From positions 153,111,064 through 153,175,063 of the forward strand of contig CM059186.1 of NCBI GenBank assembly GCA_030323885.1: a DNA stretch of 64,000 bases, given 5' to 3'. This stretch comes from Branchipolynoe longqiensis. Taxonomy: Eukaryota; Annelida; Polychaeta; Phyllodocida; Polynoidae. Positions 20,423 through 33,000 of this stretch are shown in pieces (positions within the stretch are counted from its first letter, which is position 1; the number at the start of each line of letters is the position of its first letter). The notes below the pieces were generated by a model that was not told where the DNA came from, did not search any database, and saw only the letters and a list, made by a program, of their open reading frames with translations. A program made the position numbers and the translations under genes.

Positions 20423-23400
20423 CTGCCAGGGATGCAAGTGAACTTACATTAGTGAGAATATTGTTGAAATAAAACCCCAGGAAGCAATCAGGGATTAAAA
20501 AAAAGAAGTTTAGATAGGCGATTTCCACACCACCAACCCGCCCTCTGATGTCATTGCCGGAACTAGAGTTGTGGGTTGCAACTCGTAATGCAGCAACTTC
20601 TGTAGAAAAGGTCTTATAGAGGAATTACACTATCAACCCGCCCTCTGGCGGCAGTGGAAGAACTAGGGCTGTGGGTAGCAACTTACAATGCAGCATGTTC
20701 CATGGAAAATTGAAAAAATATTTTATAGAGGATTTACACTACCAACCCGTAAGTAGAGTAATGCTAACCTGTCATTGCTATGGTCTCTGCAAGGTACATG
20801 CCTTCGCGGATAGTCAAGCCACCAGCAACTGCAAATGTAACAGTGATTGACAATGATATGGAGGGCATTTGTCCATGTTGTATCTTGGAGGACGACGGCT
20901 AAACTACTCCCATACATTTAGCTTTGGCCACGATGGTGGCGACACCTTGTGTTAACTACACAAGGTGACGCTTCACTGTCCTTATGACTTTATTATCGCC
21001 CATATCTAACTCTTGTTTGGGTTTGGTGTTTTAGCAATATCTAAGGTCATATGAACGGGGTTCGGACTAATCAATTGCTGTCATAATATTAATATGAATA
21101 AGCAATGCTTAGAGTTAGGACCGACCCCCAGATATATCTACAGCAAAGTATTTTATTATTGCGCATGTATTTCTTTACTCCACTCGCGGTGTTCGATTTA
21201 AAATTCTAGCAACTCGGGTGACCCGAGTCTCGTTCGTGATAATCGAATACGGCCGTTGTTTCCGCGGAATAAACTATTAATATTGCATTTGTGCATCCAT
21301 GTTTATGCAAATTGTTCTTTATTTCTTTTAATTTTGAATAAAATCAAAGATTTGAACTGCGCATATCGGCAAATTCTATGACAGCGGGCATTTGTTTTGA
21401 TATATTATTAACCAATCGCTGCAGCTGTGCTGCAGAGTAGCACGGAGGAACAGGTACACTGGTCCCAGTGACGTCATCGCACCATATATGGAAGGTCTGT
21501 AGCGAGGGACCAGTGTAGTTCTTCCTTGATTCCGCGTGCGCTACTCTGCGGTGGCGCATTTTCAAGGCATTAAGCCCATAGTCTATTATTAACCAATCGC
21601 TGTTGTCCACCCTGCTTGCTGCGTAACGAAGTTCGACGAGCGATTTCCGTTTCCGTTTGCTGGATTTGGATTATTCTGTTTTTCAACACAAATTTACAAA
21701 TGGCGGCGCCCATACAGTGCTATTTCTGTTTCCGTTTGGTGGATTTTGGTGATTTCATGTTTCACCTCTATCGTACAGGTATTGTTTATGTGTATATATC
21801 TACATGCGTTAGTCATTAGCCGCCTCGTGGGTGGGTCGGTATAAATATATATATATACTATGTTAACGATTTGTTTAATGTTAATCGGTAAATACCAAAA
21901 ATCGCGGAAATTTACACAGAAGACACCAATGACTGACCAACACATGCAGATTATAATGATCAATCTAATGTAATTATCTGAAAGAATTGCAATTTTTTTG
22001 GTTTAAACCGTCGGCCTATACAACTTTAACTGCTCATATATATCTTAGAAGCTATCGGGGAACTAGATAAAAGAATCACCCATATGCAGAGATGGGGTGA
22101 AAAACAACCCATTAGAAAAAGTGGCGAACGGCTGGGTAAATGAAATCAGTGCATGAAACTAAATATATTCTTCATACGCATCTTCATATTTACCTGCTAC
22201 TTTTGAGTTGAAAAATATAATAAAACATGTAGTTCAATGGACTTTAACAGTGAAATCGACAGGATTCTGTGGTCGCCATCTTGTCTTTTTGCATTCTCTC
22301 CCATTTCACCAACTCTCTGCCGATATAAGTTGCCATTCGATACTGGAACCAGAGATTCCACTTCCTGTTCCATACTAAAGGAATTTTCGGTCGTATTTAG
22401 ACTATGTTGTCATTCACCCCTACTGCAAGTGCGGGGTTGGTTGGTTGTTGGAGTTTTATGTCCTGGCAACATCTACGGTCATATCAAGACAGGTACCGAC
22501 TTGTGATAGAGCACACTCATGGCAACTTTATAGTGCTACCCCACTGGCGAATCATGCCACCGGCACCATAACCCGATATCCCACTCAGTCACATTATCCT
22601 GACACTGAGCTAACCAGTCATTGCCCTATCCTATTAATGCCGAGCGCCTGGCTAGTATGGGGGTGAATCTTTTATCCAACGGGGGACGTGGTAGTACCTC
22701 TGGTTCCTGTACTGGGCACGACTGAGGGGTCGAGTGCGTCGACATCGAAACTAAGGTGGATGGGCCTACGCAGTCCCGGGTTGACGGCGTCCATGGCGTG
22801 TTCCAGGACGTAGTCGATGCCGTGACGGTCGATGTCGTGCATGGTGTAGGTATGGATGCCCAGCTTCTCGATGATGTAGCGCTCGGCCATGTCGATATCG
22901 CGCAGCCCGATGTACACGATGTCTTTGGCGCGCAAACTGGAGGGGTGGGAGGAAGGTGGGGGTGGGAGAGTGGATGATGTTAGTGAGTGGATGTATCATC
23001 AATACACCACATCCGAGATACAAACATCTGTGTCCATCTAGCCCTGGTCAGGCCTCTTAACTATGACAGGGTTCGCACACATGTGAAGATATGGAATTCA
23101 ATGTTATTTTAAGGCTTTTCAAGGCTGTTTTTGATAGGAATTCAGGTGAGTATTGGCGTTTTATTGTGTGTAGGTAGTTCGGATTATCTTATGCCAAATG
23201 GCGATTTTGGACTCAGTGGGAACAGTTTAATGGAATAGAGAAGATCACCGTTCCGACTGCGCATGTGCTGAAAACGGCATTGGCAGCAAAGCAAATGCGT
23301 CTGGCCATTGAGTTTGCTGATAAGCGTAGGGCAAAACTTTGATTTTATTCAAAATGAATAGAAATACATTTATGGACACATGCAATATAATGATCTGATG

Positions 23401-26400
23401 AATACAGCTAAGACAAAACTAGCCACAGTTAAACATTTTGAGCTAAGAAACATACAGTGCCACACAAAACAATCAGTCACTTTAAGGCTGATATCCACAT
23501 CACCATTATTAATTCTTGGTCTAAATATTAAAATGCCAAATGTGTCAACACACACTTGTTTCAGAGAAATATATATCCAAGATCTGATTAACCATACTCA
23601 TTTTCTAGTTCTACATATGTCATTAACCATAGGATATAAATAAAAACATTAATACAATGAGCAGAAAGAAGAACAGGAGCAGGAACAGGAACGGGAATAG
23701 AGCAGGATCAGGAGTAGGAAGAGGAGCAAGAGCAGGTGTAGGGACAGGAACAAGAACAGGAACAAAAGCAGAGCAGGAGCAGAAAGAAGAGCAGGAGCAT
23801 GTGAAGGAACGGGAACGGGAATAGAGCAGGTGAAGGAGTAGGAAGAGGAGCAAGAGCAGGTGCAAGGACAGGAACGGGAACAGAAGCAAGGCAGGAGCAG
23901 AATATGGAGCAAGATCAGGTGCACGAACAGGCATAGGCATTAGAGCAGAGCAGGAGCAACAAGAGTAACAGGAACAGCAGCAAAGGGCCATCACCTACCA
24001 GGGCTTTATGACACATTGGTGTATTACAAAGGACATCGCGTACCAGGGCTTTAAGACACACTGCTGTATCACAAAGGACATCATGTACCAGGGCTTTAAG
24101 ACACACTACTGTATCACAAAGGACATTACATACCAGGGCTTTAAGACACACTGCTGTATCACAAAGGACATTACGTACCAGGGCTTTATGACACATTGGT
24201 GTATTACAAAGTACATCACGTACCATGGCTTTAAGACACATTGGTGTATTACAAAGGACATTACGTACCAGGGCTTTAAGACACACTACTGTATCACAAA
24301 GGACATCATGTACCAGGGCTTTAAGACACACTGCTGTATCACAAAGGACATTACATACCAGGGCTTTATGACACATTGGTGTATTACAAAGTACATCACG
24401 TACCATGGCTTTAAGACACACTGCTGTATCACAAAGGACATCATGTACCAGGGCTTTAAGACACACTACTGTTTCACAAAGGACATCATGTACCAGGGCT
24501 TTAAGACACACTGCTGTATTACAAAGTACATCACGTACCATGGCTTTAAGACACATTGGTGTATTACAAAGGACATTACGTACCAGGGCTTTAAGACACA
24601 CTACTGTATCACAAAGGACATTATATACCAGGGCTTGAAGACAGAATACTGTATCACAAAGGACATCACTTACCAGGGCTTTAAGACACACTACTGTATC
24701 ACAAAGGATATTATGTACCAGGGCTTTAAGACACACTACTGTATCACAAAGGACATTATATACCAGTGCTTTAAGACACACTACTGTATCACAAAGGACA
24801 TTATATACCAGGGCTTTAAGACACAATACTGTATCAAAAAGGACATTATATACCAGGGCTTTATGACACAATACTGTATCAAAAAGGACATTATATACCA
24901 GGGCTTTATGACACAATACTGTATCAAAAAGGACATTATATACCAGGGCTTTATGACACATTGGTGTTTTACAAAGGACATCATGTACCAGGGCTTTAAG
25001 ACACACTGCTGTATCACAAAGGACATCACATACCAGGGCTTTAAGACACACTGCTGTATCACAAAGGACATCACATACCAGGGCTTTATGACACATTGCT
25101 GTATCACAAAGGACACCGCGTACCAGGTCTTTAAGACACACTACTGTATCACAAAGGACATCATGTACCAGGGCTTTAAGACACACTACTGTATCACAAA
25201 GGACATTATGTACCAGGACTTTAAGACACACTGCTGTATCACAAAGGACATTACGTACCAGGGCTTTAGGACACACTGCTGTATCACAAAGGACATCACA
25301 TACCAGGGCTTTAAGACACACTGCTGTATCACAAAGGGACATGACGTACCGGTGTCGCAGTTGAAGTTCCCAGCAGTTGAAGTTCCCACAAAAGCATCTG
25401 CGCATGCGTCAAAGCATTGTCTGCGCATGTGTCAACATTAGCCCGATTTAAACCATCGCCGATCGCCGCAAATCGCTGTCACTATAGTGTCAGTGTGACT
25501 AACCTTATAAATTTAATATAATCTTTTCGGTAAACATGTTTTCTATATGTGTACCAAGCGATTTGTTTCTAGGTGGTGTGGTTTTAGAGATATTTCACTT
25601 TTTCTGCATGAAGATTGCTCACAAACATTGACAATGCGTTGAGTTTGGCAGTACGCGCAGTGCAAAACATTATTCAAAATTAATAGAAAGCCAGAACCCT
25701 AACCATATCAATTTAATATAATCGTGTTGGTAAACATGTTTTCTATATGTGTACCAAGCGATTTGTTTCTAGCTGGTTTGGTTTTGAGAGATATTTCACT
25801 TTTTATGTGTGAACATTGCTCACGACCATTGACAATGCGCAGACGATGCCATTAGATGTTGACGCATGCGCAGAAGCAATTGTAGGAACTTCAACTGCTG
25901 GGAACTGAAACTGTGACACAGGGGCTTTAGGACACACACACACACACACACAAAGTGACATGACGTACCAGGGCTTTAGCCACCTGAAGGCATCCATGTC
26001 GGGGATGTATTCCTGCGTCTCATGCAGGAGGAACGCCATCACCATGCCGTGTATATTGCCGCTGCTTGAGGCGAGAGGAGGGTTTAGGTCTGCATGGGCA
26101 TCGATCTGTTGATGATGTAACAACTAACATGTAATCTCAGTTTTAACTACCTCACTTCATGTAATTTGTGTGTAGGTCGGTGTTGGTGCTCGTGTGGGTG
26201 TCTGTAAAAAGTGCATTGCTATGTTAAAGGTGCTACAATGCTTCTTGTACGTGTAGACGGGCCATCTCATCATGGGATTTGCAAACAATGTCCACGTAAG
26301 AAGAGGCCAGCTTCAAGAAACTAGGTGTTGGGAGCTGAGGGAGTTAAAGGGTCAATGATAGGTAGTTGATGGATGTAGTTGATGGGTTGGTGAAACACGG

Positions 26401-26968
26401 CCTTAGTCATAGTCAATTCACTGTGTAAGATGTGAAGTGTAAATAAGTATAACAAATGAATATGTGTATAGTTTTAATATAAAAATCAAGCGGCGCCACT
26501 GGTCACAGCATGGTGCTCAGGATGGACAATAGTAGCGAATAAGAATCAATGATAGCAATAATAATAGAATTCCCTTCCATGCCTTTATACTCTCATATGC
26601 GGTAATACTTATACACCACATATACTCACCCAGAAGAGCGTGAGGTCTGGGTTGACCCGGGCGTGGCCGTGGACGGAGCCGAGGGCCATGGCGTGGTCGC
26701 CGCCCAGAGTAAGACATGTCTGGCCCGAAGAGATGATGCGATGCACAAAGTTCGAGAGCTGCAGTTGATAAGAAGGGGCCATCGATAAATGTCAATGGGT
26801 TACAGTTTCACAATCCTAACAATGCCACGATTACTTGTAAAGCCACTTAGATGGTGGGAATTCCCACATGGACCCCACGTCAGCCTAGTTGCATAGCAAC
26901 CAGTAACAAAAAAATCGTTGGACGCCAACTTAATAGGCACGCGGTTATAGCAACAAACCTACTGTCAG

Positions 26969-27007
<39 letters not shown>

Positions 27008-30000
27008 ACAAGCTACAGTACAAAAGAGAGAAAGACAATGAATGTGGGTTGAGATAATATATTCTCTGGCATAGGGAATATTTGCCCTAGCCTAAAAGGA
27101 AAAATTCCGGGTCGCAAGTGACAGTAGTAGCGGCGGAAGTATGGTCAGGCGGTGGTGGAGCCACTGGTACCCGTATGAGTAGGAAGCAAATAGATGCAGG
27201 AAGCCCATTGGCCAATAATATAATATCGGAATAACATAATACAGTGTAACAAAAGACATAGAAATTCCCTTACGCGGCTTTATACTCGCATAATGCTTAT
27301 ACATCACATAAACACAAGCTACAGTACAAAAGAGAGAAAGACAATGAATGTGGGTTGAGATAATATATTCTCTGGCATAGGGAATATTTGCCAAGATCGA
27401 AGATACCCCAACCCATATCATAAGTCAAGGAGTGCCGAGTATTGGGGAGGCAATGGAGTGGTGGCAAGTGACGTAGCCACCCTCATATCATTCATGATCC
27501 TGATCGAGAGGGGGGTCTTCAAGTAGGTGAAGACCGTGTCGGTGCACCAATCGCCCCGGGTACGGAGCTCTTCGATTGTAGCGCCGCACAGAGACAGGAA
27601 GGTGCAGCCGCCCCTCCTGAGGGAGTGGGAGGAGACAGCTGTGGGGTCGAGCCCCGCCTTCTCCGCGAATACTTTCAGGGTCGACTGGTAGACTTTATAA
27701 GGAAGGGGGGTGGGAGGAGTGGCCCTCGCCCGGAATCCGGAAAGCCTGTTCCAACTGAGTCGCTGGGAGCTGCTCAAAGTTGAGCTCTGTCCAATGAACT
27801 GCACAGATCTGGGTATTGGGGCAGCGAGCGACTGGGATCTCCAGGACCCTCTCCTTAAATTGTATAGTCTTTGAGCGCCTTATGGATATAATCATCCCCC
27901 AGGGGAAGAAGCGGAAGTCCCCCCTGAGGAGAGCGGAATCAGACGCGGTCACCTGGCATTTCCTCAGCAGGGCCCTGAAGCTGCATAGCAGAGCAGCTCT
28001 CCAAGCCACATGGCCCGGTTTCGAGGATAGGAAGCGGAACATGCTCAGGAGGGTTTCGGGCAGGATAGGGATGGCTTGCTTTGGAGCCGTGGAGCACTCC
28101 CTCCGGATACCTCTTAACGTGGAGGCAATCTCGAAGTTAGTGTAGGCTATTGGCTCCGAGCCCCTCTGTCTCAAGAAGTTGTTCAGCCCACTGAGGTAGT
28201 TCAGGATTGATGAGTACTTCATCGTCCGCGCCAGCCATGTGGCATAGAGAGCCACCTGCCTTGGCGGGAATGGCAACGGGCTGAGTGACTCCGAGTAGCC
28301 CCCCACAAACTCCAGGTACCTCCTCACCTGGACCCCACGTGTCGTGATTGAGTTGGGCGCGTACGACCGGTTTTGGAACGTCACCTTCTCCCTCCGCAGC
28401 TCTTCCAACCCTGCAAGGGGAGGAGAAGACTTCACTGAAGAGCCCTGCACAACATAGGCTGCCCGTCGGGTTGGCCTCAGAGATGCGGCTAGCACTGGTG
28501 GGGTCGTCCAGCCTGCTCAGAGCATCGCATATGACGTTATCACTACTTCCAATAAATACGGAAGAGAACTCAAAATTCCCCTCGGATGCTAGCCAGAAGA
28601 GGCGTCTGAGGTAGAACATTATGTCGGGGCTCCTGGAGCGACCAGAGTTGAGAGCGGCCATTACGGTTGTGCTGTCAGTAACCATGACAACCGAGCAATC
28701 TTTCCAAAGGCTACCCCATCTGAGAGCGGCAGCATAGGCCGCCCACATCTCGCGCACGTTAATATGCGCGGAGGAGGAGTGGTCATCGGGAGGGGTGTGG
28801 TGAGCACCAATGCTCATTTTTAACCTGTCATCATCCCTTGGGGCGAAAGCGCCTGCTACCCAATCATGGCCGTGAAGGGCCCCATAGCCAAAGTTGGAGG
28901 CATCACTGTAGGTTGAGAGGTGTGCAGCGAATGGTCCCAGTATTCGGGCCTTGCCGTTAAATCGGGCTGCAAAGCCACACCACCAATCAACATCATCACG
29001 GAAGCCCTTAGATAGCCTGATCTTAAAGTGTGGCTCTCTCACGCTGTTAATCGCGTCATAAATCCGGCGGCAGAATGTCCTACCCCCCTTAACTACCTTG
29101 CTGCAGTGTGCAAGCAAGCCGCCCAGGCTTTCGAGCTCCCTCCGAGACACCTTCCGCCGGCCGCTAACGCCCTTGAGGACCGCGATCAGTCTGCACAGTT
29201 TATCTTCAGGGAGCCTCATCTCCAACTCCACCGAGTCGATGATGATCCCCAGGAAGCGGACAGTGGTGCTTGGGGAGGTCAGCTTGCCGAAGCTTACAAA
29301 GAACCCGACCCTCCTGAGGATAGCTATGATTTTCTCCTGGTCCCTACATCCCTCAGCGAGGCTCGGACTAACTATGCAAAAATCATCGAGGTAGTTAATA
29401 ACTCTAACTACCCCTTCTCGCATCGCACATCTCACGACGAAGTCAGAGATCTTGCTAAACACATAAGGGCTGGAGGAGAGACCCATGCATAGCCTATTGT
29501 CCTTCATGTAGGTGCATTTAGTGCCACCGTCGGCACCGAAGTGCCAGTGTAGGCCTTGCCTTTCCCGGTCCCTGGGGTGTATTGATACGGCACGGTAAGC
29601 GTCCTTAATGTCAACTGTGGACATAAAGTCCCCCCTCTCCATAACCTCGACCACGGAATCGACACTCTTGTAGCAAAATTTTACACAAACATCATCAGTG
29701 CAAGAGTTAACAGAGCAGTCAGTCGGGCGGCTACAATCTACAATAGTCCGAGATCCACCCCCATCTTTCGGTACGCAAAATAAGTTGTGGATACAAGCTG
29801 GTGGGTCATCTACTACGGAGACCCCGCCTCTATCGATTTCGCTGGTAAGCTTGTCTGAAATCGCCGACCTGTCATCTGAGCCTCGGGGAACCCTACAGTT
29901 AGTTGTGTATGCTAAGTCACAGTCAGGGTTAATTACATTGTATCCGAAGACAGCCCCGGTCAGAATATATTGGCTATCAGGGTCGGAGTCGCCCCTCAAA

Positions 30001-33000
30001 AATAATTCGCTGAAGATCCTGCAAGGGCGGAGTTGGACAGTACAGCCCGCTATAGTGTGTGTGCAGGAGCAAGTACCCTGCGTACAATTATCATAAACGC
30101 GAAAGGAAAGTTCATCTCCGGTCTCGCGAACAGTTACTGAGAGGCCCTTGTCCACATAGACCACTGACAGCCAGCCCCCGCCCTCATGACCATCGAGCTC
30201 AGCCCAGCCGGCTATAGTCACAGCTAATCCATTGCCTGCCCTTTGCAAATTAGGGACATCAGAGGCGCTGGCGTCCGTCCCGCTGTGTGCGGCAACATCT
30301 GAGGCTGTGGCGGCGCCGGGTGTGTGGGTGTAGCATTTGTCGCCAGCGCTAATCTGCCTGTCATCGCCCTCACCCGTATCTGGCCTCCCGCCACTAGCAC
30401 TCCCATCACACGGCCAGGCTGAGACAGCGGTGTCGTGGGGGCTGTGCGCGCCATCAGTCCTAGCGACTTGTGGGCATCTTTTCCCGCCAAATGCGGCGTC
30501 ATTACGGCGTCCCCCTCCCTCACATGGAAATCAAAATGGGGGCGGCCCTGGCCACTACTGTGGGTACCATTAATCCGGATTGCATCATTTATCTTGGCGT
30601 TCCCCCCACCCCGTATTTCGGGATGACATATGGGGACGGCCCTGCCCACAACTTTGGGTACATTAATGACGACTGTATTATTTGTCATAGCGTCCCCCCC
30701 CCCTTCTGGGGATTCGGCATGGGGGCGGCCCTGACCAGCGTCTCGGAAATTAATATTAGCATCAAGTGTACATGTATCAGGTTCAATCCTAGCATCACGA
30801 GTACATGTATCAGGTTCAATCTTAGCAACCCCCACTCCGCCCCTGAAATAATTCACGGACGGAGTGCAACCATTATCACCACCGGCTTCAGCGCCTCCGC
30901 TTCTGAAACATTTGTTATCAGCGGCGGCGCCAGATCCCACCGTAGCACAATTGTCAACAGGCGGTGCGGTGCGGGAACGTGTGAAACATTTTCAAAAGAT
31001 GAGTGTCTGGTGTCGGCATCATTAGCACGGTCAGGATCAACGACGGTGTCAACACCCCTGTCTGCAATCGATACATGTTTAAAGTGGGAGCAGGCTTCGC
31101 CCGGTCCAATCTTGTGATCTAGAGCAACAGTAACAACAGTATTAATCTTCTCAAAAGTCCTCACAACAGCCCCCTTGACTAGTCGGCAGTGTTCACCAGG
31201 TCGTCAATCCCTAGTGCATTTGAATTGCTTGTGAGAGCGGCTACCACATTTTCCACAGCTGTGAGCAAAATTACAGCTCTCCTCTGACCGGGAACAGCCA
31301 GCTTCCTTGTTCCACTGGTAGCAAGATTTCTTACCGCCCCCAGTGTTACTACGTTTGGCATTGTAAGTGGTCCCCCGCTTAGTTTTCATCTGCTGCGCAC
31401 CGTAATGTATCACGCTAGCGCCCTGGTATGCCTCAGAGAAGGCGGCGAAGCCATGCTCCTCCGCCTTCTTCCTAATAGCCGAGTCATAAGCGACGTGGGC
31501 TGCGTCCTTGAAATCATCGGTCATGGCTCTCACAGATAGGAAATGGATATGCTCAAGGAAGGTACGATAGTCCTTCTTTGAGAGAGAGTCAGTGTCAATG
31601 TCCAAGCACCATAGGGCAGAGGCAGCGACTAATGAGTAGGAAGCAAATAGATGCAGGAAGCCCATTGGCCAATAATATAATATCGGAATAACATAATACA
31701 GTGTAACAAAAGACATAGAAATTCCCTTACGCGGCTTTATACTCGCATAATGCTTAATGCTTATACATCACACATATATATATATATATGTAAATTTAGT
31801 CTATAAATGTATATATAAGCTACGTATTTATACGTATATATATAAACTAGATATAATAATATACATGCATATATGCATGAGAGCTAAGGCTTCTTGAATG
31901 ATATTATATTTATATTATCTATATTTATATATATACATTTATATATATAGGAATGTCACATATATGAAGGAACGAGAGTTATGAAATGTTAAATGTCATT
32001 CTTCAGGCAATAATAATTCATGCCTTGGGAACTTGTCTTTAATAGTAGGCCTACTGAGCTGACCCCCCCCCCCCCCCCCCCACACCCAACACCAGAAAAA
32101 GGAGAAAACTAAATTAAAAAGCATTAAAAAACATTTCAATGCTAAGTAAATAATTATTTGTCGGGAACTGAAATAGAAATAATCCAGAAAAAATGGGGAC
32201 AATTAATACCACGAACCTCAAACTTTCTACAAGTACTCTGCCTCCCAAACCGGAAGTCACTAATCCCCCAGTTAGTTTCCCATTGAGGGTGCTGAATAGT
32301 GTGAGGCATAAATAATTATGCAAATATTATTATGTATGTAATTCTCCTGCTTTGCTATTATTTTACTATTGTCACTGTCTACTACTCTTGTACCCCTGTA
32401 TAGTATGCTCCTTTGTAGTTAGGGTTACTGGAGGCTGGGGAGCACCCTGGAGAGCCGAAGGTCTGCTACCAAGCAGCTCCCCTAATTCCCCATCTTCCCT
32501 CCAGGTGGTGCCTCACCCCTCTACTATCTGCCCATTCCATCTTTGATTCTTCTTAAAGCTGCATAGTCCGATGAAGCATCAAATTTTCAAATCCAAAGCA
32601 ATTATCTAGATTTGATCCTACATATCTAACTTAGATACTGATGCAGTTATTAAGCATTTGTTGCCACATAAAAAGGAGTACTGGGGCAATTTAATAAACA
32701 TCTGTTATTGCTGAAGCCTATGGTCTCAGAGTTTTGGCGTGCTTGCCAAAACTAATTTGACATGTTTATACTTCAATCAATCAATCAATGGGTGCCGTCT
32801 TCTCGAAGAAGGTTGGCTGCAATGGACCTCCATCTCTTCCTGTCATTCGTTCCTCTCACACATTCCGCATAGCTCATTGCTGTCCACTCAGTGATGTTGT
32901 CCATCCATGTTGTTCTCCTTCTCCCTCTTGGTCTTTTCCCTTCTATCTTCCCTTCCAGTATTCTTCTCTGTGATTCCTGGTGTCGTATCATGTGGCCAAA

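Larger units (their letters stand above)
27002..31772 (-). mobile_element. Split-direct-repeat YR retrotransposon 1 (Ngaro/PAT-like)
   Basis: A DIRS-order retrotransposon in the 7.5-kb arginase intron, transcribed against the plus strand like arginase. Reading on minus, the repeats fall in the order A1 (31772-31632), genes, B1 (27392-27308), A2 (27308-27175), B2 (27086-27002). B1 and B2 are 85 bp and match; A1 and A2 match over about 134 bp except for a 7-base duplication in A1. This A1-B1-A2-B2 layout is the hallmark of Ngaro/PAT-type elements, which are thought to pass through a circle integrated by a tyrosine recombinase. An 88-bp piece without a match separates A2 and B2. Genes in order: gag-like, RT-RNase H, tyrosine recombinase. 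Damage visible: a frameshift in the recombinase. Confidence 0.92.

Noticed and set aside
23623..23994. Leu/Ser-rich frames in the purine tract
   Set aside because: Translation of a low-complexity CT-rich repeat.
24001..25350. CRISPR-like array
   Set aside because: Perfect 45-bp tandem units without spacers; a minisatellite.
24008..25441. 477-residue plus-strand frame and 496-residue minus-strand frame with 15-residue repeats
   Set aside because: Both come from a 45-bp tandem repeat without stops in an arginase intron; unit length divisible by three keeps both strands open.
28348..30096. Plus-strand frames of 88-154 residues
   Set aside because: They lie opposite the RT and recombinase genes of YR retrotransposon 1 and show no family features.
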